Positions 46,660 through 55,794 of a DNA stretch of 64,000 nt are shown here, piece by piece. The number at the start of each line of letters is the position of its first letter. The first letter of the stretch is position 1. The position numbers and the translations under genes are program-made. Source of the stretch: CSP1-4 sp963777975 (GTDB lineage Bacteria > Chloroflexota > Limnocylindria > Limnocylindrales > CSP1-4); assembly GCA_963777975.1 (NCBI GenBank), contig CAVZSO010000010.1, forward strand, positions 186,001 to 250,000, read 5' to 3'. A model generated the notes under the pieces. That model saw only the letters and a program-made list of their open reading frames with translations, had not been told where the DNA came from and made no database searches.

Positions 46660-48247
46660 TCAGGGCCCCGGCAGCACCCCGACGTTGAACCAGCGCTCGT
46701 CGCCGAGCGCCTGGCGGATCACGAACGTCTCGGCGAACGGTGAGGCCTGGCTGTCCAGGAGGCCGCCGGCGGCATCGTACGTTTCGACCGTCTTCGTCCC
46801 GCGCCCCTCGAAGGCGATGCCGATGCCGCTCTGGCTACCGAGCAGCTTCGTGGTCATGAAGAGCGAGTCGAACGCGTAATGCGGGACGGTGGTTCGGCCG
46901 GAAGCCTTGGCCGCGGCCATCGCCGCCGTCGTCTCCTTCAGTCGGTCGCCATGGTCGACCGAGGTCAGCAGGCTCGCGTCACCGCGCAGCGCCGCCAGGT
47001 TCTCGACCTCCAGGTTCTGCGCCAGTGTGAGGGCCAGCCCGGGCGCCTCCTGTCTTGACGCGCTCGGCATTCCAGGAGGTGACCCCTGGGTCGATGGCGA
47101 CCGTCGGCAACGACGCCGGGTCGATCGGTCGGCGGCGCGTCGAGGTAGACGACGCTGCTCGCGCCGGCGATGCCGCGGGCGGGCGTGCCGGCGAGCACGA
47201 TCCCAGCGCCGAGGACGAGGACGATCGCCCCCGCCAGGCCCAGTCGAGCGGCCGAGCGCAGCGACCGTGGCGCCAGCTGCGCCGGAGCCCATGAGCCGAG
47301 AGAGGAAGGGGCCGGGCCGATCGGCCTCCGAGCGGGCTTCGGGCAGGTAGCGATCGAAGACCGGCCGGATGGCGCACATGATGACGAGGCTTGCCAGCAA
47401 GCCGACCTTCGTCCCCCACTCGGTCGTCTGGGGCGCCATGAGCAGCACGCTCCCGATGCCGACCGCCAGGGCGAAGACGATCCGTCGCCATTCGGCCTGC
47501 CGGGATGGTCTTGGGGTCGGTGAGCATGAAGAACAGGAAGATGAGGACCTCCGGCGAGATCACGATCGTCCGCCAGAAGTCGCTGCCACAGACCGGTCCG
47601 AAGGCCCAGTCGGCGGTCATGCAGTGCCCCGATCCCGCCAGGATGGCCGTGCCGATCGCCAGCGTGAGCCAGTACGTGGCCGCCATCGCCAGCAGGTTCA
47701 GGCGGCGCGTCACGAGCATCCCGCCGCCGATGATCAGCAGATAGGCGAGCGCCAGCCAGCCGTCGAGCGGGCCCCAATAGAAGTCCAGCGGCTGGACCCG
47801 CTCGAGGCCGAGCACGAGGAACGCGACCACGAGGCCGACGTTCGACGGGTTGAAGACATGCGAGCCGCGGTACTGGATGACGTACTTCGTGAGCAGGGCC
47901 AGACCGGCCACGACGGCGAACACGTACCAGTCGTTGGTGCCCCAGGGGTCGCCGGCCGTCGTGTCGGTCGTGCGCAGGATGAGGGCCACGCCGCTACCGG
48001 TCAGCATCGCGCTGGCTGGCCAGACGAACATGCCCGTCTTGCGGAAGGTCAGCGCGACCTCGATGACCGCGCAGGTCACGATGGCCGCCAGGATCTGCGG
48101 CACCGTGACCCGGAACCCGAGCGCGACCTGTCCGAGCACGTGGATCGAGATGATGACCGCGGCAACGTGCAGGCGCGGATCCCGAACGCTCGGCAGCACG
48201 ACCGGGTAGCTGCGCTGGCCGAGCGTCAGGGCATGACTGCTGGCCAT
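46660..48247 (-). CDS. UnbU-like (NqrB/RnfD-related) membrane protein (several frame breaks)
   Basis: A membrane protein of about 525 residues. From ATG 48247 the first frame has RDPRLHVAAVIISIHVLGQV, FRVTVPQILAAIVTCAVIEV, GSHVFNPSNVGLVVAFLVLG (a RnfD/NqrB-like FNPSN motif), WLALAYLLIIGGGMLVTRRL and EVLIFLFFMLTDPKTIPAG. Similarity then moves frame near 47500 (TTEWGTKVGLLASLVIMCAI), near 47270 (LAGAIVLVLGAGIVLAG) and again near 47050, ending in a soluble domain (LTLAQNLEVENLAALRGDAS) at 46660. In enediyne clusters UnbU and UnbV are adjacent; here the order is the same. Confidence 0.72.
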
Positions 48248-48312
48248 CAGCGAGAGACCTTCGGCGGGTCGGTCTGGATCATGCGGCTCGCTTCAGCGGC
48301 CGGATCCGGCGA

Positions 48313-48930
48313 TCAGTTCGGGATGGACGCGACCCGTCGGTCGCTGTAGCCGTGCTCGGCGATCTCGCCGGCGCGCTCTCGATAGGCCTCCGCGCTCGGG
48401 GGCGTCTTGGCCCGGAAGCCGTCCACCAGCCGGTTGTACATGGAGAAGGCTGACGCGATGAGGACGGCCAGCTGCACGTCCGCGTCGGATGCTCCGGCGG
48501 CCTTGGCAGCCGCGATGTCGGCGGCGGTCAGCTGGAGCGCGTCGCGGCGGACGGTCCGCGCGATGTGGAGCAGCGCCTGCATCTTGGCATCGAGGCCGTC
48601 GAACGAGCCACGCTTGATGTCATCGATGACCGGCGCTCGCTCCGTCGTCTCGCTGCGCTCGATGAGCGCCGTCGCGAAGGCGCCGTGAGAGTCCATGCAG
48701 TAGAAGCAATCGTTGGCCGCCGAGACGGCCGTCGCCAGCATCTCGCGTTCGACGCGGCTGATGGTCGCGCCCGGGAAGTCCTTGACCAGGACCTCGTCGG
48801 CCAGGCCGCGAAGGTGGATGCCGAGGCCCGGTGTCAGCATGATCGCGGCCAGGATCCCGGGGACATCCGGCAGGCCGCCGACGATGGGGTCCTGCTGGGA
48901 GCGCGCCAGGCGCTCGTCGTCACGTGCCAT
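48313..48930 (-). CDS. AhpD/carboxymuconolactone decarboxylase-like peroxidase
   Basis: A helical AhpD-like protein of about 205 residues. The redox motif is CFYCMDSHGAF, with CxxC and the downstream His of AhpD-type alkylhydroperoxidases; flanking motifs are SRVEREMLATAVSAAND and AAGASDADVQLAVLIASAFSM. It likely reduces peroxides or transfers electrons in the cytosol. The ATG at 48930 has AGGAG with 9-base spacing; the ATG at 48939 abuts the same AGGAG and is less likely. It lies 65 bases upstream of the UnbU-like gene on the same strand. Confidence 0.84.
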   Translation of the reverse strand: MARDDERLARSQQDPIVGGLPDVPGILAAIMLTPGLGIHLRGLADEVLVKDFPGATISRVEREMLATAVSAANDCFYCMDSHGAFATALIERSETTERAPVIDDIKRGSFDGLDAKMQALLHIARTVRRDALQLTAADIAAAKAAGASDADVQLAVLIASAFSMYNRLVDGFRAKTPPSAEAYRERAGEIAEHGYSDRRVASIPN

Positions 48931-49052
48931 GTGCTTCATCTCCTGCGTGTCGCCCGATCATCCTCCGGTGCGATCGTCTCGCCCCCCGGGCGGCCGGGGC
49001 AGGGTACCACCTCGCTCGGGCCGGCCTGACGACCGCGCGATCGGCCGGAAGA

Positions 49053-50069
49053 TCACCCCTCACGACGTCGATCCGTCGGCCCACCGGGCTCGGCGGCAGC
49101 GAAGATGGCCTCGATGACGCGCAGGTTGGCGACGGCGTCCTCGGGCTCGACCGGCGTCGGCAGGTCGTCGAGGATCGCCTCCGCGAAGCGCTCGGTTTCG
49201 ACCGCGTAGGGGTCGGCGGTCTGGAAGGTCAGCGTCTCGGTCGCCGGGGCCACGGGCGGATCGCCGCCGGCCGTGATGAAGATCTGGGTCGGCCGATCCG
49301 GCGGGATGTTGAACGGGATGCCGATCGAGATCCGGCCCTCACTGCCGTAGACGTGGACGCGCTGGTCGGACTCGGCCCGCGTCGAGCAGGTGAAGGTTGC
49401 CAGCCCATCGCCGAATCGCAGGATCGCGCTGGTCAGGATGTCGACGCCGCTCAGCGGGTCGCGGGTGATGGCCGCCTCGACACGGTCCGGCTCGCCGCCG
49501 AAGAGCATCCGCGACAGGTTGACGTTGTAGCAGCCGATGTCGTACAGGGCGCCACCGCCGACGGCCTGGATGTTCCGGATGTTCGTCGGGTCGTCGTTGT
49601 AGTAGCTGAACCAGCTTTGGACCGCCAGCAGCCGGCCGATGCGGCCGCTGGCGACGATCTCGACGACAGCCTGCCATGACGGGTGGAGGCGGTACATGAA
49701 CGCCTCCATGAGCCGCACGCCGGCCCGTTCGCAGGCCCCGACCATCTCTTCGGCCGCGGCCGCCGTCATGGCCAGCGGCTTCTCGCACAGGACGTGCTTG
49801 CCTGCCAGGGCGGCGGCCATCGTCCACTCCGGGTGCAGATGGTTGGGCAGCGGGATGTAGACGGCGTCGATCTCCGGGTCCGCGAGCAGCGCCTCGTACG
49901 AGCCATGGACGCGCTCGATGCCGTGGCGAGCGGCGACCTCACGCGCGCGAGCGACGTCTCGGGATCCGATGGCGGCCACCCGCACGCGGGCCGCTTTGCG
50001 CATGCCAGGGATGACCTTGGTGTCGGCGATGTTGGCGGTCGAGAGGATGCCGAAGCGCAGCTCGCTCAT
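49053..50069 (-). CDS. Gfo/Idh/MocA-family oxidoreductase
   Basis: An intact NAD(P)-dependent sugar-type oxidoreductase of about 338 residues. The Rossmann part begins LRFGILSTANIADTKVIPGM with the substrate-side motifs YIPLPNHLHPEWTMAA and KHVLCEKPLAMTAAAAEE (the conserved EKP Lys). The C-terminal part has FMYRLHPSWQAVVEIV, SWFSYYNDDPTNIRNIQAVG and GGALYDIGCYNVNL, where catalytic residues of the family lie. Substrate unknown. ATG 50069 is preferred to the in-frame start at 50090. It follows the short-chain dehydrogenase gene by 34 bases. Confidence 0.87.
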   Translation of the reverse strand: MSELRFGILSTANIADTKVIPGMRKAARVRVAAIGSRDVARAREVAARHGIERVHGSYEALLADPEIDAVYIPLPNHLHPEWTMAAALAGKHVLCEKPLAMTAAAAEEMVGACERAGVRLMEAFMYRLHPSWQAVVEIVASGRIGRLLAVQSWFSYYNDDPTNIRNIQAVGGGALYDIGCYNVNLSRMLFGGEPDRVEAAITRDPLSGVDILTSAILRFGDGLATFTCSTRAESDQRVHVYGSEGRISIGIPFNIPPDRPTQIFITAGGDPPVAPATETLTFQTADPYAVETERFAEAILDDLPTPVEPEDAVANLRVIEAIFAAAEPGGPTDRRREG

Positions 50070-50103
50070 CGACGTGCGGCCCGATGCCACCAGCCGGCCA
50101 CCA

Positions 50104-50811
50104 TCAGCCCCACGAGGTCTCGGTCACGGGGCGGAAAGCGACCTCGAGGATGCGGTGCGTTCGGGGTCGGGTCACGACGAAGACGACGGCCTCGGCGACG
50201 TCCTCGGGCCGCATCATGCCGGCCAGCTGCGGCATGTCCGGCGTCCGTCCGTGGCCCATCGCGAAGTCGGTCGCGACGCCGCCCGGACAGATGCTGGTGC
50301 AGCGGACGCCCTGCTCACGCAGCTCGTGGTCGAGGGCGCTGGTCAGGCCGACCTGGGCGAACTTCGATGCGCAGTAGGTCGCTTCGAAGGGCAGGCCGCG
50401 TCGGCCGGCTTCGCTGGCGATGGTCACCAGATCGGCGTTCCGGCTCTTGATCAGCCACGGCAGGGCGGCTCGGGCGGAGTACAACGCGCCCTTGACGTTG
50501 ACATCGATCATCGCCTCGAGGTCCGCCTCGGGCAGCTCGAGGAAGGGCCCGTAGGCGCCGACGCCCGCGTTGATGACCAGGATGTCGATGCCCCCGAAGC
50601 GGGCGGCCGTCGCGGCCGCGATGGCCTGCATGGCGGCCGCATCGCGCACGTCGGCCGGCTGCGCGACCGAGCCCGCGATGCCCAGGTCCGACCCGCTTCG
50701 AGAAGCGAGGCCGAGCTGTGCACCCTCGGCGGCGAGGGCACGGGCGGTGGCCGCGCCGATGCCTCGGCTGGCCCCGGTGATGAGGGCGACGCGCCCATCG
50801 AGCAGGCCCAT
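50104..50811 (-). CDS. Short-chain dehydrogenase/reductase
   Basis: A classical SDR of 235 residues: cofactor motif VALITGASRGIGAATARALA, NAG motif LVINAGVGAYG, catalytic Ser in VTIASEAGRRG, and the YxxxK pair in ATYCASKFAQVG (Tyr and Lys). The C-terminus has CTSICPGGVATDF. It is intact. It is divergent from the ROK regulator and upstream of the Gfo/Idh/MocA gene; both may act on sugar derivatives, by inference. Confidence 0.88.
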   Translation of the reverse strand: MGLLDGRVALITGASRGIGAATARALAAEGAQLGLASRSGSDLGIAGSVAQPADVRDAAAMQAIAAATAARFGGIDILVINAGVGAYGPFLELPEADLEAMIDVNVKGALYSARAALPWLIKSRNADLVTIASEAGRRGLPFEATYCASKFAQVGLTSALDHELREQGVRCTSICPGGVATDFAMGHGRTPDMPQLAGMMRPEDVAEAVVFVVTRPRTHRILEVAFRPVTETSWG

Positions 50812-50829
50812 CAGGCGACCTCCCAGCGC

Positions 50830-50856
50830 TTGACAATGGATGACCAATGGTAGAGT
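50830..50856 (+). promoter_or_regulatory. Possible sigma-70-type promoter for the ROK regulator
   Basis: TTGACA at 50830-50835 is followed after 15 bases by TAGAGT (50851-50856), with two CAATGG copies in between (50834-50839 and 50845-50850). The spacer is slightly short for a standard promoter. The repeated CAATGG could be an operator half-site. It lies 137 bases before the ROK start codon and just upstream of the divergent dehydrogenase. Confidence 0.4.
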
Positions 50857-50992
50857 CTCCGGGCGACATTTGAGCGAGAGGAACACAAACCCTCCGCCGA
50901 GCGCCCCCGACGTCCGACCGTGGCGCCCTGGAGCCGCCGCCAGGGTCCGGAGCCCGTCGCGTCGAGCCAAGACTGAGGATCGACCATCGCCG

Positions 50993-52256
50993 ATGCGACC
51001 ACCGATGATCGGCCACCGCAGCGAGACCGTCCGGCGCGCCAACCTGAGCGCGATCGTCCGAGCACTCCACGCCAGCGGGCCGCTGTCGCGGTCCGAGCTC
51101 GTGCTGCGGACGGGGCTGACGCGAAGCGCCATCCGGGGGCACATCGGCGAGCTGGAGGCTGCGGGGCTCGTTTCGGAGGAACGCCCGGCGCCGCTCGGTC
51201 TGCCCGGCCGACCCTCGCCGGTCGTTTCGCTCGATGGCGATCGCGCCTCGGTCCTGGCGCTCGAGATCAACGTCGACTCGCTCGCCGCCGCGCATGTGGG
51301 GCCGGCCGGGGAGATCGTCGCCCTCGGCCGCAGGCAGCGTCCTCGCGGCCGCAGCTCGGTCGCCGAGGTCGTGGCCGACCTGGCGAGCCTGGCCATCGAC
51401 ATCCATCCCGCCCCGCTCACCCCGGACGACGCTGGTCGGCGTCGGCGTGGCGGTCGCCGGCGTCGTGCGCCGCGAGGACGGCCTCGTTCGCACCGCACCC
51501 AACCTGGGCTGGCGGGACGTCGCCCTCGCCGAGCCGCTCGCGCGCGCGCTCTCGGCACAGGTGCCCGTGACCGTCGCCAACGATGCCGATCTGGGCGCGC
51601 TGGCCGAGTCTCGCCGCGGGGCCGCGATGGGCGCCGATGACGTGGTCTACGTCTCGGGCGAGGTCGGCATCGGGGGCGGCATCATCGTCGACGGGCGACC
51701 CCTGTCGGGCGCGGCGGGTTACGGCGGCGAGATCGGCCACATGCCCGTCAATCCGGACGGTGCGCCGTGTCGCTGCGGTTCGGCCGGCTGCTGGGAGACC
51801 GAGATCGGCGAGGACGTCCTCCTCGCACTGGCTGGCCAGCACGAGCGGGGCGGACAGGCCGCCGTGGATCGGGTGCTGGCCGCCGCCGATGCCGGCGAGC
51901 CGATGGCACAGGCCGCGGTCGATCACATCGGTCGCTGGCTGGGCATCGGCCTGGCCGGCCTGGTCAACATCTTCGACCCGCGCATCATCGTCCTGGGTGG
52001 ACGCTTCGCCCGGCTGACGCCCTACGTCAGCGCCATGGTCGAGGCAGAGCTCGATCGGCATGCCCTGGCGGCCCCAAGGGACCTCGTGCGGGTCGTGCCG
52101 GCGACGCTCGGCGATCAGGCAGCGCTGCTCGGCGCCGCTGAGCTGGCCATGGAGCCGCTCCTGGCAGATCCCGCCGCATGGCTGGGCCCCCGTTCCGGGG
52201 ACGCTCAGCGAGATGGAACTTCACCCACAAACGGGGACTGGAGGGTGGTAGCCTAG
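50993..52256 (+). CDS. ROK-family regulator, XylR-like (one frame break)
   Basis: A sugar-responsive repressor of about 420 residues. The N-terminal helix-turn-helix is ETVRRANLSAIVRALHASGP, LSRSELVLRTGLTRSAIRGH, and the ROK sugar-kinase-like domain follows. Similarity changes frame near 51428, where LVGVGVAVAGVVRREDG continues. Kinase-fold markers include NDADLGALAES, the zinc motif CRCGSAGCWETEIG and GLAGLVNIFDPRIIVLGG. Start is ATG 50993, or ATG 51005 in the same frame. The transporter gene follows 72 bases later, so it is the likely repressor of the xylose genes. Confidence 0.85.
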
Positions 52257-52328
52257 GGAGGATTGCGAAGGTAGCGAACAGCGCGTCCCCGAGCGTCAGA
52301 ACGGGTCACATCGTAGGAGGAGTCATCC

Positions 52329-53565
52329 ATGTTCTATCGCCGAGTAGCGGCGCTTACCGCAGTGGCGGCCATCGCGCTCGCCGCGTGCTCGCCAGCGGCC
52401 AGCACAGCACCCAGCGCATCCACGGGTGGCGGCACGGAGACGACCGCGCCCAGCGCGAGCGAGCGCGCCGGCCAGCGCCGCCGCCGGACACGTGCGTCGT
52501 CGGCGTCTCGTGGAACAACTTCCAGCAGCCGCGTTGGGCGGCCAAGGACCGACCGAGCATGCAGCGCACCATCACCGACGGTGGCGGCATCGTTCATCGA
52601 CTTCGACGCCAACCTCAGCAGCACGCAGCAGCTGACCGACGTCCAGACCTTGATCAACCAGGGCATGAAGGTCCTGGTCCTCCTGGCGGCTGACGACAAG
52701 GTCGGCGCCGCGGCGGTCAAGCTGGCAACGGACAACGGCATCCCGGTCATCGCCTACGACCGGCTCATCGAAGACCCGAGCGTGCTCTACCTGTCCTTCA
52801 ACAACACCGACGTCGGCGTGGCCGAGGCCACGAGCCATGCTGGCCAAGGTTCCGCCCGGCACCACGGACAAGCCCGCCAACTACGTCCTGATCAAGGGCC
52901 ACCCCGGTGACGCCAACGCCAAGACCTTCCTGCCCGCCGGCTGGGATCAGGCCGGTCTCAAGGCGGCAGTCGATGCCGGAACCATCAAGATCCTGAACAA
53001 CCCCCCGGACGGCACGTTCACGGATGACTGGGATACCACCAAGGCCCAGAACAACATGGAAGCGATCATCGACGCGGCCAATCAGGCCAAGCAGAAGATC
53101 GACGCGGTGCTGGCCGAGAACGACAGCACGGCGCTCGGCGTCGCCAATGCCTTGAAGGCCAAGTCGTACGGCAACGTGCCGATCAGCGGCCAGGACGGCG
53201 ACACGGCCAACCTGCAGAACGTCGCCGCTGGCATCCAGTACGTCGACGTCTGGAAGGACGCCAACCAGCTCGGCAAGGCCGCCGGTGCGGCCGCGCTTCA
53301 GCTCTGCAAGGACCCGACGATCGCCAACGTGAAGCTCCCGGATGGCGTCGTCGATGCCGCCAGCGCGCCCGCCAAGGGCAACGCGGTCGTCGACTTCACC
53401 ACGCCGGGTGGCAACACCGTCAAGTCCATCATCCTCACGGTCCAGCCCGTCATCCAGGACAACCTGCAGAAGATCCTCGATGCCAAGTGGCTGACCAAGG
53501 CGGTCCTGTGCCAGAAGGCGATCCTGCCGGAAAACGCAGCGAACGCCGCGGCCGTCTGCAAGTAA
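52329..53565 (+). CDS. xylF: Xylose-type ABC substrate-binding lipoprotein (three frame breaks)
   Basis: A sugar-binding lipoprotein of about 410 residues. Lipobox IALAAC with Cys20, then a Ser/Ala/Thr linker. The binding domain pieces in order are VVGVSWNNFQQPRWAAKDRP, FIDFDANLSSTQQLTDVQTL, INQGMKVLVLLAADDKVGAA, GIPVIAYDRLIEDPSVLYLS (the xylose-binding FDR/AYDR motif), LAKVPPGTTDKPANYVLIKG and KSYGNVPISGQDGDTANLQN, all XylF-like. Frame changes occur near 52470, 52590 and 52838. GGAGGAG lies 7 bases before the ATG. The gene leads the transporter operon. Substrate by context: D-xylose. Confidence 0.83.
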
Positions 53566-53588
53566 CGTCCATCCAGTAACCCGTTGAA

Positions 53589-53628
53589 AGCGCCCTGTGC
53601 TCGCGGATCGGCCGCGGCACAGGGCGCT
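53589..53628 (+). terminator. Long hairpin between the binding-protein and permease genes
   Basis: AGCGCCCTGTGC (53589-53600) pairs with GCACAGGGCGCT (53617-53628), and inside the loop CGCGG (53602-53606) pairs with CCGCG (53612-53616) with one bulged T. The 17-bp stem is followed by CCTTCTTCT. It lies 23 bases after the binding-protein stop and 29 before the permease start, so partial termination or protection of the upstream mRNA would raise binding-protein expression over that of the permease. Confidence 0.7.
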
Positions 53629-53657
53629 CCTTCTTCTGCCAGGGTCGGAGACAGCCC

Positions 53658-54980
53658 ATGACTGACCTCGCCGCTACCGCGCCGGAGCAGACCCAGGGTA
53701 CGGGTGGGCGATCGCTGCGACGGATGGTCGCAGCGACCGAGATCGACATGCGCCTCTTCGGCATGCTCATCGCCCTGGCTGCCATCTGGATCGGCTTCGG
53801 CATCGTGACCGGCGGCCAGATCCTCAACCCGGCCAGCGTCGTGACGCTCTCGGTCCAGACGACGGTCGTGGCCATCATGGCCACCGGGATGGTGCTGGTC
53901 ATCGTCTCGCGCAACATCGACCTGTCGGTGGGCTCGACGGTCGGCGTCATCGCCATGGCCTACGCCCTGCTGATGACCGACTGGCTGCCGAACATCGTGG
54001 GCATCCCGCTCGACAGCCCGCTGATGTGGATCCTCGCGCTGGCCATCGGGCTGTCGCTGGGCACCGCGATCGGCGCGCTGCAGGGCTTCATCATCGCCTA
54101 CATCGGTGTGCCCTCGTTCATCGTCACGCTGGGTGGGCTGCTGTCGCTGCGTGGCGTGGTCTGGACGATGTCGAACGGGGCGGCGATCTCCGGCATCGAC
54201 GCGACCTTCCAGCACTTCGGCGGCGGCGCGACGGGATCCATCGGAGGCACCCTGACCTGGGCCCTGGCTGCCATCGGCTGCATCGCCGTCGTCGGCCTGC
54301 TGGTCAACGGTCGACGGCAACGTCGTCGGTTCGGCTTCCAGGTCCGCCCGGTCTGGGCTGAGGTGCTCCTGGCCACCTTCGGCATCCTGGCCGTGATCGG
54401 CGTGGCCGCCATCGCCAACGCCAACTACTGGCCCAGGGGCCTGGCCGACGACTATGCCGCGGCGAATGGCATCGCCATCCCCGAAGGCGGGCTTCAGATC
54501 CCGTCGGGCTTCCCGTGGCCGATCCTTCTCCTCATCGGCGTGACCATCGCCATGACCTTCCTTGCCAACCGGCGGAAGTTCGGGCGCTATGTGTATGCCT
54601 ACGGCGGCAACCCGGAAGCCGCCGAGCTGGGTGGTATCAACACCCGCTGGACGCTCATGAAGATCTACATGCTGATGGGCCTGCTGTGCGGCATCGCGGC
54701 GGCAGTCGCGTCCGCACGCCTGAACGGCGCGACACTCGACGTCGGCGCGAGCAACGAGCTCTACGTCATCGCCGCCGCCGTCGTCGGCGGGACGTCCTTC
54801 GCCGGTGGCATCGGCACCATCCCCGGTGCAGTGCTCGGTGCCTTCGTCATGCAGTCGCTCGCCTACGGCCTGGCCTTCGTCGGTGTCAACTCGCCGACGC
54901 AGAACATCGTGGCCGGCGTCGTCCTCGTCGTGGCCGTCGGCTTCGACACCTTCAACCGCCGCCGTGGCGGCGGATCGTGA
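53658..54980 (+). CDS. xylH: Xylose-type ABC transporter permease
   Basis: An intact permease of 440 residues, longer than a typical RbsC and matching XylH. Motifs include VTLSVQTTVVAIMATGMVLV, ISRNIDLSVGSTVGVIAMAY, IGALQGFIIAYIGVPSFIVT, LSLRGVVWTMSNGAAISGI, VYAYGGNPEAAELGGINTRW and GGTSFAGGIGTIPGAVLGAF (the conserved GGTSxxGG loop). About ten membrane segments are visible. Start ATG 53658. The ATPase ATG follows 8 bases after the stop. Confidence 0.9.
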   Translation: MTDLAATAPEQTQGTGGRSLRRMVAATEIDMRLFGMLIALAAIWIGFGIVTGGQILNPASVVTLSVQTTVVAIMATGMVLVIVSRNIDLSVGSTVGVIAMAYALLMTDWLPNIVGIPLDSPLMWILALAIGLSLGTAIGALQGFIIAYIGVPSFIVTLGGLLSLRGVVWTMSNGAAISGIDATFQHFGGGATGSIGGTLTWALAAIGCIAVVGLLVNGRRQRRRFGFQVRPVWAEVLLATFGILAVIGVAAIANANYWPRGLADDYAAANGIAIPEGGLQIPSGFPWPILLLIGVTIAMTFLANRRKFGRYVYAYGGNPEAAELGGINTRWTLMKIYMLMGLLCGIAAAVASARLNGATLDVGASNELYVIAAAVVGGTSFAGGIGTIPGAVLGAFVMQSLAYGLAFVGVNSPTQNIVAGVVLVVAVGFDTFNRRRGGGS

Positions 54981-54987
54981 GGCAGCC

Positions 54988-55782
54988 ATGACCGTCGCGG
55001 AACGCACACCGCTTGTCCAGATGCAGGACATCAACGTCGCCTTCGGCGGCGTCCATGCCGTGCGCGAGGTGAATATCGAGCTCTTCGCCGGCGAGGTCAT
55101 CGGCCTCGTCGGCGGCAACGGTGCCGGCAAGTCGACGCTCATGCGCGTCCTCTCAGGCGCCCGTCCTGCCGACAGCGGCTCGATCCTCATCGATGGCAAG
55201 CCCGTGACCATCGGCAACCCACGCGACGCCAAGGCCTTGAACATCGAGACCATCTACCAGACCCTCGCCCTGGCGGACAACGTCGATGCACCGGCGAATG
55301 TCTTCCTGGGACGGGAGATGACGACCCGCTGGGGCACGCTCGACGACGGAGCCATGGAGGACGCCACCCGAAAGGTGATGGGCCGCCTGAACCCGAACTT
55401 CACGAACTTCATCACGCCCGTCAAGTCCCTCTCCGGCGGCCAGCGACAGGCTGTGGCCATCGCTCGTGCCGTCCATTTCAACGCTCGGATCCTGATCATG
55501 GACGAGCCCACCGCCGCTCTCGGCCCGGCCGAGACCGCTCAGGTCCGCAACCTGGTCCGCCAGCTCAAGGACGAGGGCATCGGCATCTTCCTGATCAGCC
55601 ACGACATCCACGACGTCTTCGACCTGTCCGATCGGATCAGCGTCATGTACCACGGCCGGATCGTCGACACCGTCGACAAGGCTTCCGTCACGGCAGACGA
55701 CGTGCTGGGCATGATCATCCTGGGCAAGAAGCCCGACGAGGTGTCCGAGAAGGACAAGGCGGCCATCGAGCTGCGCGGCTGA
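54988..55782 (+). CDS. Sugar ABC transporter ATP-binding protein, single nucleotide-binding domain
   Basis: A 264-residue ATPase with one NBD: Walker A GLVGGNGAGKSTLMRVLSGA, signature SLSGGQRQAVAIARAVHFNA, Walker B ILIMDEPTAALGPAET and the switch region FLISHDIHDVFDLSDRISVM. The XylG proteins used by xylose systems carry two NBDs (about 510 residues); this one is half that size and resembles FrcA-type ATPases, so it would form a homodimer. Start at ATG 54988, 8 bases after the permease stop; the stop lies only 12 bases from the convergent xylB stop. Confidence 0.87.
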   Translation: MTVAERTPLVQMQDINVAFGGVHAVREVNIELFAGEVIGLVGGNGAGKSTLMRVLSGARPADSGSILIDGKPVTIGNPRDAKALNIETIYQTLALADNVDAPANVFLGREMTTRWGTLDDGAMEDATRKVMGRLNPNFTNFITPVKSLSGGQRQAVAIARAVHFNARILIMDEPTAALGPAETAQVRNLVRQLKDEGIGIFLISHDIHDVFDLSDRISVMYHGRIVDTVDKASVTADDVLGMIILGKKPDEVSEKDKAAIELRG

Positions 55783-55794
55783 TCGCCGCGGCCC

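Noticed and set aside
39062..46879. Several long plus-strand frames over the FtsX, M24 and UnbV genes
   Set aside because: Composition is the complement of the real genes on the minus strand, with no domain signal or ribosome-binding site.
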